From Macrostomum hystrix (Eukaryota > Platyhelminthes > Macrostomidae): a stretch of DNA of 64,000 nt. Both the position numbers and the translations under genes were made by a program. The stretch spans positions 9,735,001 to 9,799,000 of the forward strand of contig CATNEN010000007.1 in NCBI GenBank assembly GCA_950097015.1. Direction: 5' to 3'. Shown piece by piece: positions 32,401-41,900 of this stretch; the stretch's first letter is position 1; the number at the start of each line of letters is the position of its first letter. The notes under the pieces were generated by a model. It was given only the letters and a program-made list of their open reading frames with translations, did not search any database and was not told the DNA's origin.

Positions 32401-35375
32401 TGGGATGATTTTGTAGCCAGGCGTTAAATTTCTATTGGCAAAGCCAAAAAGAAAAGCCAGGATAAAGCTTAACAAGATCTGTCTGAGTCTTTTTTGTCTG
32501 TGTTTTTTCTGATTTAATATTGTTATCCTGTTGTCATCGAGGCCGGCAGATTATTGTCGCGAAGGCATGATGCTTGAAGGATTCGCCTAATTTATTCGCG
32601 CAGACCATTAGCTTTGGCCGCGCAGTCACGTACCTTTGTCGCAGGTGCACCTGGCCGTGTTGAGCGCCAGTCCGCGGCGGCAGCGCATTTTGCACTCGCA
32701 CCGGCAGTCACTCTTCTGGTCGAAGTTCCTCCCCGGGCACTTTTTCTTGCACTCTTGAATGGTCGGCGTATTTGTTTAACGAAAAGTTTACTCGATGAGC
32801 AGCATAAATAGGCCTCCTTACCGCATGTACAGAGCTTAGCGTTGAGCACTTTTCGGCTTGAGCACGTCTTCTTGCAAACCTTGGCCTTCGCCGGCTTTGA
32901 TGGGACGTGCCTGGGCACGCAGACGCAGCCCTTGACGAGGATCTCCGACTCTTTGCAGTTCTTCTTGCAGTCGTTGCTGACGGACACATTGGGGACGCAT
33001 TTACAGGGAAACACCAGCATGTAGCCCTTTGGACAGCGTAGGCGGCACTTGGGCTTTACTGGAATGCAATGGTTCAGGCCCAACAATCCAACATTGTATT
33101 ATTTGCACTCAGTCTCAATCACCTTCTACTGCACTGAAGTCGGTTCAACTCACGTGGAACGCACTCTCTGGCGATCATCTGTAGTCCTTTGCCGCAGGTC
33201 TTGAAGCCCTTGACAGATGAGGCCTTCTCACCCTCGCAGAGGATGTCCGTAATAACCCTGCCAACCTTGCCGAGGTCATCGAAGTCGTTGACAACGGTGA
33301 CATACTTCTTGTTGCTGGCCAGCTTCTCCAGGGCGCTCCTGGAGATGCCTGAGCCGATACCCAGCGCAACGATGGAAGCGCCCGATTTGCGCAGCTTGGC
33401 GGACTCGACCACCGGGTCGGCCCGACCGTTAGCGCGACCGTCGGTCAGAAGCACCACCACCGGCTTGGCGTCCGGCCGGTGGCCGTTCTCGACCAGGAAG
33501 CCCTGCTCCCGGATCAGCTGGAAGGCCTCGCCGGTCACTGTCTTGCCGGATTTGTAACTGCGGTGGTGAGGCGGTTTCATTTCGAGGTCAAGTTTCCACA
33601 ACCAACAAGACTGTGCCCAAGGCCTTCACATTATAAAACTGTCGATCAAGCTGTCTAACGGAGTAATACAGAGCCAAAAAGTGCAACGTACACAAGGTCG
33701 TGGAGCAGAAATTTGAGCATCGCCTTACGCTCCACCGGCTTGCTCATGGAGTAGTCCTTCAGCTTGATAACCATGTCCGCCTTGTCCGAGTAGATAATGA
33801 TGCCGAAGCGAAACTTGGCGGACTTCTCCAGCAGCTTGGCCACGATCTCGTGGATGAACTTCGTCACCAGGCCGAAGTTGCTACGGCCCACAGAGTGCGA
33901 AGAGTCCAGAGCGAAGAAGATGTCCGCCTTCTGGCTGCAACCTGCAGGGCGCGAGGCGTTCGTCTGTCGGATTACTCGGAGAAGAATTTTAGCGGATTAG
34001 AAAAGCTCAGCTGCTCGAGCCGCACGGTAAAGCGAAGGCAGGCAGGGGAAACCGCGGTGGAATATTGCAGAGCAGACACCAGGTGGGCTGGCTAAGCTGC
34101 TGAGTCAAAGCTGCCAATGATGGCAAAGCAAGACCAACGCGAAAGCAAATCACATTAGTGGCTTTAGTTTCATTGCCTTTATGCAATATCGCATTTTCTA
34201 GTAAAAATCTGTTCCCACAGAGCATGAATTTCACACTAGGAGCTAGACGGAGCCATGGACTTTTTGAGGTTTTAGGTCATTCCTTAAACACTGCCAAAAA
34301 TATAGTGAAAACTCTACTTATCGACTACCTGAGAAAATAGATAAAATCCAAGTAACCCTAAACCCTACTTCAAGTAGTGCCCTAAGCTTTAATCAAGGCT
34401 GAAGCAAGGGCGCGTGAAGCTGGACAAAGTTAAGCGGCTCTGTTATCTTCGCGTCCAGCCCGAAAGCTGTCCAGCTGCTCATTGCTCACTGATCACCGAA
34501 GCTGTCGACTACAATAATGTGTATTCGTAGCTGCTGAGAAAACTGCCTACACAGGCTGGAAGCACTTTTTTCCCAGCCCTCAGCGAAGCCATCAGAAGTT
34601 TGTAAAATACTTACGAAGCGCTGGAAGAGTAGTTTGGCAAAAACACAATGGTGAGGGAGTTGCGTTAGTCGATTCTGGTATGACAAAATTCAGGTACAAA
34701 AAAAAATGGAAAGCAAAAACAGGTCCACGCCCTGCAAGAGAGTGCTATTGTAGTGATGCTCTGATCAATCTGGCAGTTTGGTATGGGAGCAAGCAGCAAG
34801 CAATAAGCGGAGCATGCAATGAGGCGGCTGCCAGCAGCTGCGATGTGCGAAGGTTCTTGATGGCTGGAATGCTGCAGGTCTGCAGGCCCTCCCCCCGATT
34901 CCCCAAGCAGAAGCTGAGAAAGAATAGCGACCGAACAACCTGCATGTCCGATGCACTGCAGGAAAAACAGTACTTACTTTTCCCTAGAATTAGCGAAAGT
35001 GGAAGCACAATTTGTTAGCGAGCTGTTGAACGGCAACAACCAGTCGGCAAAATAATAAGGAGCTGTGAGATCTGAATCATGAGATTCCAAATGTTGCGAA
35101 AAATATTTCTGGTACGAATTTCATCAAGGAGCTCAGTTTACAAGAGATTCAGCTCTTTGTGAACTGCAGCGCGGCTTCTGAGCGCGGAGTCTCCGCAGGA
35201 CGCAGCTGTCTGCGCCAAAACAAACCAACTTACCATCCTTGCTTATCTCAGTCAGCGTGCTGATGACGTCAACGTCGGCGGAGGCTTCCGCCAAGATCGG
35301 GCCCATGAGGGCGGCCTGCTGAAGCAGCACTGGCAGCAGCAGCAGCGCCGGCAGAAGAGACATCGGGCGCCGCAT
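26449..35375 (-). CDS. secreted triple-vWA, TIL/Cys-rich protein with poly-Lys tail (14 exons, 1499 aa)
   Basis: Exons: 35375-35234, 33941-33692, 33557-33154, 33058-32822, 32753-32634, 32239-32135, 32069-31965, 31214-30987, 30640-30053, 29702-29298, 29229-28333, 28258-28187, 28131-27808, 27071-26449. They total 4500 nt in frame. Domains: signal peptide (1-29); vWA1 (about 54-245; MIDAS DSSHS, LLTDG); Cys-rich modules (about 266-455); a trypsin-inhibitor-like domain (about 455-530; GSGCPRTC, PQCECRPYF); vWA2 (about 537-726; DSSLT, LLTDG); repeated Cys modules with the CPKP/RCxC pattern (727-955); vWA3 (about 957-1150; DSSDS, LVTDG); a basic region; and a C-terminal (KKE)n tail of about 58 residues. 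vWA/TIL proteins act in extracellular matrix or adhesion; the specific role is unknown. Nearly all internal introns are phase 1, typical of shuffled extracellular modules. The acceptor at 28132 is the weakest junction (55-nt intron). Confidence 0.85.
26455..26622. repeat. coding CTT/CTC microsatellite encoding the poly-Lys/Glu tail
   Basis: Plus-strand TTCTTCTCC-type 9-bp units read on the minus strand as (KKE)n at the end of the vWA gene. The frame and stop (26449-26451) are intact, so here a microsatellite forms a protein tail. Confidence 0.85.
27187..27777 (+). mobile_element. tRNA-derived SINE (family B), full length with 13-bp target-site duplication
   Basis: The direct repeat AAGAAGCAGCACC flanks the element exactly (27187-27199 and 27765-27777). 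The body (27200-27764, 565 bp) starts with a tRNA-like A box (gcgagtgggtcagcggctag) and B box (gacgctagttcgattctccc) and ends in an A-rich tail (aaatagacatagaaatag). It sits in the intron between the last two exons of the vWA gene, in the opposite orientation to that gene. The long GC/GT-rich body differs from family A. Confidence 0.85.
29870..29955 (-). mobile_element. tRNA-like SINE head in a vWA-gene intron
   Basis: On the minus strand: 'ttagctgagtggttaggg' (A-box-like), then 'gcgtcaggggctcgatacc' (B-box-like) at tRNA spacing. It is short and lacks a recognisable body, so it is a relic or the head of an unrecognised family. Confidence 0.45.
30736..30990. repeat. 43-bp minisatellite containing copies of an exon-intron junction
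   Basis: Six tandem 43-bp units built on 'ggcatgcatggcgggactca' and 'ggtaactcactgggaacatt'. The unit nearest 30987 is the real 5' splice site of the vWA-gene exon 31214-30987 (minus strand GTTCCCA|gtgagt). The other five are intronic copies; three keep gtgagt intact and two have atgagt. Confidence 0.93.
31706..31953. repeat. 13-bp minisatellite in a vWA-gene intron
   Basis: About 19 near-identical copies of GGGTCAAACCAGT, ending 11 bp before the exon boundary at 31965. Confidence 0.95.
33942..35233. other. first intron of the vWA gene
   Basis: A 1292-bp intron with no array and no recognisable SINE. Short frames on both strands carry no domain. Confidence 0.5.
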
Positions 35376-36200
35376 GTGTTGGCCGCTCGTGTTGCTGTTC
35401 AGTGAGTCTGTCTAAAGCTGTAGGAGAGATGGCTTGCGAGAGCGCGCGGGAGGATGCTGAAACTTGTCAAGCAGCAGCAGCAGCAGTGGAACCTGCCTTT
35501 CTCAACTGTGAGCTTAGTCTGGGCTTCGGATAACGCACACAGTGTCTTATTCAGCTCGCTTCCCGAGACCGGGACTTGGAATAATTGCGGGAGAGAAAGC
35601 AAAAGCCGTTGGAGGAGGGGCTGAGCAGGAGAGGGCTGTGCCTAGCGCAGAGCCCGCAGTGGCCGGCAGCATTGTTCGACTCAAAACAGCGGGGCTGCAC
35701 GAGAAGAAAAGTAGCCACAGTTGGCAAAAAATCTATCACCCCGCTGCCCGGACTCGAGCTGCGCTGTGGGGAGGTCGCCGGGAGGTCTGTCCGCGGCGAG
35801 CTGGGGGTTGGCTGAGCCTCTCACGCCGCGCGGCTCGGGCTAAAAGCGCTAGCTTTCCACAGCGCTGGTGGCGTGGCAGACCGGCCAGCAGTTGGGAGAA
35901 TGGAGGGGCCGCTGCTCCTATGCTGAGCAACTGCGCCCTACCAGCATGTTGGTGGCGAGCCCACCACTCGCGGCTGACTCGTGCAGGTGGTTTCTCACCG
36001 AATTGATTATTTTCTGCCGTAGCCAAAAATGCGCCACCACTGGCCGTCATCGCTGCGTGGCCCGCGCCCCAGCGGCAACTGAAGTTTCTGCTTCCCCCGC
36101 GCCCAATAAAGTCTGGCAGCTGTGGGGATCGATATCCTCTTCCGAGAGCGGGGTGGACAGTTTCTGCTGTCGCTTCTCAAATATTTCGACTGGGATTATT
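35376..36200. other. GC-rich upstream flank of the vWA gene
   Basis: Presumed 5' UTR and promoter region of the minus-strand gene. It contains a CAG run (35474-35487). Overlapping frames on both strands reflect GC bias and have no domain content. Confidence 0.35.
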
Positions 36201-37654
36201 TAGCTCATATGCAATTGACGAAACAAATTTGAAGTCTTCTGCATACTCTGCGGCAAGGGAGGGGAAGTGTTTGTCGTGACTAAGCAGAATTCGGCTGGCC
36301 CAGTCAACAGTCGCACAATAGCCCTCCGGGAAGAACTATCGCAGCTGAGGCTCCTCAGAAATACTATAGCAAAAAGGGAATGTTGACTCTTTTTGAAACT
36401 GGGTCCACGCACTGTTCTGCTCGTTATAACACCAGCGTAGCCAGTCAGCAAAATTTCATACTATGCTCGAGATGTAGGTTTGCAAACTGCTGTATATGGA
36501 ATACGGACTCAAACCCTTAAGTACCAATTTATTCGGTCAAGTTTCTGCATTAATAGGGACCTTGTGTAGAGCTAGACATAAGAAAGCTCTAACTTTCAAT
36601 TCCTAGATGTTTTACCTTTTTCGTAAGTGCTGCCGTGTTCTTCTCGTCGTGTTTTGCAACTCCAGTACCTTTTCTATAGTCTGTTTTATGAGAGGGGCAT
36701 AAAAACTGAAATTCGATCAGATTTCAAGTGTGAAATGTTACTCGTATATCGACTAGAATATCCACTTTACCATATAAATAGGAAAATCGCAGATGTAAGT
36801 TTAATTACAATGCTTTTGTAATGTAGTTTTATCTATGTAATAGAATTTAATGTAATTCAGCCTGTAATTCTGACTATAACGTTAGATCTCTAGATGGGCA
36901 CGCTATGACTAAAATGTCGAATAAATAGTGCCCTGACATTCTTAACAATAAATGATGAAGGACACGACACGACATGGCATGACAAATGGAAGCCATCAAG
37001 CATACCAAGCATGGTATGCAGTCGGTTGCAGATCTGGCCTAATTTGGGTAGGTATATATAATATTATAAATTTTTATTTACTGCTACTTTTATTTGACTA
37101 ATAAAAGTATAAAACAGAGTATAAAAATTGCTCAGAAAGCATTTAATTGTTTTCACATTCATTATTTCATAAATTTTTAATTATAAAGTGTAAGATTCAG
37201 GCCGCACACACGTTTCGATTCAGAATTAGAAGGAAAGGAAACAACTATTTTTTGCTCTATGGGATCCAGAAAGTTATTTGCCTAGCGGGCTACTTACGTA
37301 CATGCAAGTAGTGTGCCTTGTTGCATCTTTAAGAATTACTCTTTTGAGTCATTGTCCACCGATTTTGCATTTTTAAAAACTTAAACATGAGTATTTATTA
37401 CATAAAATTTCTAACAGGCCTGCGGTAAGTAGAAACAAAAGTTTTAGCCATCGAATTTTTTCATACGAAGCAAATCGTGACTCTCATCCAACTAGAAAGC
37501 CCAAAAGTCATGTGGAAGCAAGCAGGTCATTGCAAGCAAGTCATGATGGATTGAATTGAAAAAGAAAAAAATCGAGATAGCGATGCACTTGTAACTTAAC
37601 ATATTTTAACGCATTTCAGAACTTCTTCTCGTCGCCTTTAATCTTTTTACTTTA
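36201..37654. other. AT-rich intergenic DNA, no gene recognised
   Basis: No coding, RNA or mobile feature was recognised. Confidence 0.35.
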
Positions 37655-37729
37655 AACGAAACGAAAAGGAAAATTAATTTATATGGTGGGTACACCCACC
37701 CACCATCATATAAATAAAATTTTCGTTTG
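37655..37729. other. imperfect inverted repeat (hairpin)
   Basis: The left arm (from about 37655, 'aaacgaaaagg', 'tatggtgggt') and the right arm ('acccaccat', 'ttttcgttt', to about 37728) are near reverse complements around a short acaccc loop. It could be a small foldback or MITE remnant, or a transcribed hairpin. Confidence 0.5.
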
Positions 37730-38927
37730 AGTATCATAAGAAACAAGTCTAATAATCAGATTTAATTAAATAAGTGACAAATTTACGAATTTTTACACAT
37801 AAAGGAATCAGTAAGATTTTTTTCTTGTAAATATGCATGACTATGTTGCTTTACTGAGACAACACTGTTCGCAGAAAAAAGGACTAATAATCCGGAAATT
37901 ATCGAGCATTGTCCAACATCTTACCTGTCTTGCATTGAGTCAATGATCGGTGAATCGGGTCCTGAGTGAGATCGCTATTTATTACTGTGTAATTTGTGTA
38001 CATAGAAACGCAGTAATTTGTCGTTTCTCTTTTTCTACACCCGTAAGGCTGAGGTATGAAAATTATGTATTTAATAAATATAAACATATTCAAGCCAATA
38101 TATATTTGGCATGTATTCGTAGAATGTGTCTGTCTGTCTAAAAAGCGTGGTTTTAAGTCTCTGTGGCATCGTACGCATAGCTCCATAGGTTAAAACATTT
38201 TGCCAGATTTTAGGCTATGGTAAATTACTGTAAATCAAAGTTATCACTAGGAATAATGTTAAACTTTAGTAATTTAGAAGTAATATTTTAAGCCAAATTA
38301 TAATTGGAATGCTGTAGGGGCCTTGTTGGCTAAAATGGTTTTAGACATGAAAGGTATTAGAATTTAAATCCAGTATAAATTTGAGTCAGTTAATTGACAT
38401 AATGCAATTATAGCTAAGCTATCTTAGCTAGAGGTTGACTTTACCTTACATCAATTATATATTTAGAATGGCTGGACTAGATTAGCCACACCTACCCCCT
38501 ACATAGGGGGGCTGGACTTGCCATAGAAAGGGCTGCAGCAGCTGCTTTCCTGACCAACTCTACAATGTTCACTAATTTAAAGCAAATTGCAAGCAGCAGT
38601 TAAGTAAGAAAAGCATGCATGCTGCAATTTAAAAAAATCCCAAAAGCATGCCAGACACCTTCCCCAGTTTGTCAACTTTTTCCCATAGGATTGAAAATTT
38701 ACAGAAATAGAAAAAAATCTGCTATAATAAATAACTTTTTTAAACACATTAGCTTGCTCAATTCAAACAATTTCTGGAATCCACATTGCCTATTATATGT
38801 TAGACAAATGCCATAATTGTTACTTAATAGGTGCACCTGAGTTTTAGCTTTCTAGCCAATCAGACATCTATAGCTAATCAGAAAATTCTTTTTAACTGCT
38901 AGGCCCTACTGAAGCCAGCCTGCTAGG
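37730..38927. other. AT-rich upstream flank of numb
   Basis: No promoter motif stands out. A short palindrome at about 38494-38512 (accccctacataggggg) is the only local structure seen. Confidence 0.35.
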
Positions 38928-41900
38928 ATGTCTGAGCGGATGGGCAAGATTCTGCGTACCCTCAGCTTCCGCAAGAAGAAGAAGAAGCGCAGGCAGGAGT
39001 CCAGCAAGCCGCAGCAATGGCAGGAGGATGAGAAGAAAGTACGCGAAGGTTCCTGCAGCTTTCAAGTCAAGGTTTGAGCTGTCTTGATTGATTTTGTTAA
39101 AATGTTGCTGTAACAGCACAATTGAAAATATGAGCTTGGGCCACTTGGATGGGATCAGAGATTTCAAGGTTGGTTAAGAAGAGTACTCTGATTCTGAAGG
39201 ATATGTACTTGACCTGAAGATTCTCACAGTGTCATGAAGAGTAATCTGAAGGATATGTACTTGACCTGAAGATTCTCACAGTGTCATGAAGAGTAATCTG
39301 AAGGATATGTACTTGACCTGAAGATTCTCACAGTGTCATGAAGAGTAATCTGAAGGATATGTACTTGACCTGAAGATTCTCACAGTGTCATGAAGAGTAA
39401 TCTGAAGGATATGTACTTGACCTGAAGATTCTCACAGTGTCATGAAGAGTAATCTGAAGGATATGTACTGGACCTGAAGATTCTCAGTGTCCTGTAGCTA
39501 AGGGATGAAGTTTTAACCTGAAGCTCCCACCCGCTGTGCACTGCAGTACCTCGGCTGCATGGAGGTATTCGAATCGCGCGGCATGCAAGTCTGCGAGGAG
39601 GCAATCAAGAATCTCATTAAGGTGAGTAGGCTGTTTGCCACTGGTTTCTGGCCCAGCTTAATGGCTTATGAGGCCTGCTAATTTGGCATGCGCATAATTG
39701 CAGGCCAAGAGCAAGCACCACAAGCGGGCCGTTCTCTACGTTAATGGCGAGGCGTTGCGTGTAGTGGACGAGATCAGCAAGGTGAGCAGATATGATCAAT
39801 TATCATTCGCACTGCTGATAGGATCGCATGACCTGTCGCGCTTCGCTTGTTCTTTGTGTGCCACTTTGTCTAAGCGCTTTTGAATTTTTTCACTCAACTT
39901 TCATTGCTGCAAATGCCTTTTTTGTCTTTGATCTAGACCTTGTTGGCGACTTGTGTCATTGCTTATTAGACTGCTCGCTCCCCTTGGCCTGTCCTCTCTT
40001 GGCTTCTCTTGGTCTTCTCCGCCTGTTCGTGTTTGCAAGTATATCTTCTCTCTCCACCGCACCTCACTGTCATGGACCACTTCCATCTAGATCTACACCT
40101 TAATATCGAAATCTCCGTCCATCCCCAACTTCATCTCCGCCTTCATCTCCGCCTTCATCTCCACTTTCATCTCCGCCTTCGTCTCCGCCTTCATCTCCAC
40201 TTTCATCTCCGCCTTCATCTCCACTTTCAGCTCCGCCTTCATCTCCACTTTCAGCTCCGCCTTCATCTCCACTTTCATCTCCGCCTTCGTCTCCGCCTTC
40301 ATCTCCACTTTCATCTCCGCCTTCGTCTCCGCCTTCATCTCCGCCTTCATCTCCACTCTTTTCTCCGCCTTCATCTCCACTTTCATCTCCGCCTTCATCT
40401 CCGCCTTCGTCTCCGCCTTCATCTCCACTTTCATCTCCGCCTTCGTCTCCGCCTTCGTCTCCGCCTTCATCTCCACTTTCATCTCCGCCTTCATCTCCAC
40501 TTTCAGCTCCGCCTTCATCTCCACTTTCAGCTCCGCCTTCATCTCCGCCTTCATCTCCACTTTCATCTCCGCCTTCGTCTCCGCCTTCATCTCCACTTTC
40601 ATCTCCGCCTTCATCTCCGCCTTCATCTCCACTCTTTTCTCCGCCTTCATCTCCACTTTCATCTCCGCCTTCATCTCCGCCTTCGTCTCCGCCTTCATCT
40701 CCACTTTCATCTCCGCCTTCATCTCCACTTTCATCTCCGCCTTTATCTCCACTTTCAGCTCCGCCTTCATCTCCACTTTCATCTCCGCCTTCATCTCCAC
40801 TTTCAGCTCCGCCTTCATCTCCACTTTCAGCTCCGCCTTCATCTCCGCCTTCATCTCCACTTTCATCTCCGCCTTCGTCTCCGCCTTCATCTCCACTTTC
40901 ATCTCCGCCTTCGTCTCCGCCTTCATCTCCGCCTTCATCTCCACTCTTTTCTCCGCCTTCATCTCCACTTTCATCTCCGCCTTCATCTCCGCCTTCGTCT
41001 CCGCCTTCATCTCCACTCTCATCTCCGCCTTCATCTCCACTTTCAGCTCCGCCTTCATCTCCACTTTCATCTCCGCCTTTATCTCCACTTTCAGCTCCGC
41101 CTTCATCTCCACTTTTATCTCCGCCTTTATCTCCACTTTCAGCTCCGCCTTCATCTCCACTTTCAGCTCCGCCTTCGTCTCCGCAATCATCTCAGCCTTC
41201 ATCTTCGCCTTCATCTCCGCCTTCATCTCAGCCTTCATCTCCGCCTTCATCTCAGCCTTCATCTCAGCCTTCATCTCCACTTTCATCTCCGCCTTCATCT
41301 CCGCCTTCATCTCCACTTTCATCTCCGCCTACATCTCAGCCTTCATCTCCGCCTTCATCTCCACTCTTTTCTCCGCCTTCATCTCCACTTTCATCTCCGC
41401 CTTCATCTCCGCCTTCGTCTCCGCCTTCATCTCCACTTTCATCTCCGCCTTCATCTCCACTTTCATCTCCGCCTTTATCTCCACTTTCAGCTCCGCCTTC
41501 ATCTCCACTTTCAGCTCCGCCTTCATCTCCACTTTCAGCTCCGCCTTCATCTCCACTTTCAGCTCCGCCTTCATCTCCGCCTTCATCTCCACTTTCATCT
41601 CCGCCTTCGTCTCCGCCTTCATCTCCACTTTCATCTCCGCCTTCGTCTCCGCCTTCATCTCCGCCTTCATCTCCACTCTTTTCTCCGCCTTCATCTCCAC
41701 TTTCATCTCCGCCTTCATCTCCGCCTTCGTCTCCGCCTTCATCTCCACTTTTATCTCCGCCTTTATCTCCACTTTCAGCTCCGCCTTCATCTCCACTTTC
41801 AGCTCCGCCTTCGTCTCCGCCTTCGTCTCCGCCTTCGTCTCCGCAATCATCTCAGCCTTCATCTTCGCCTTCATCTCCGCCTTCATCTCAGCCTTCATCT

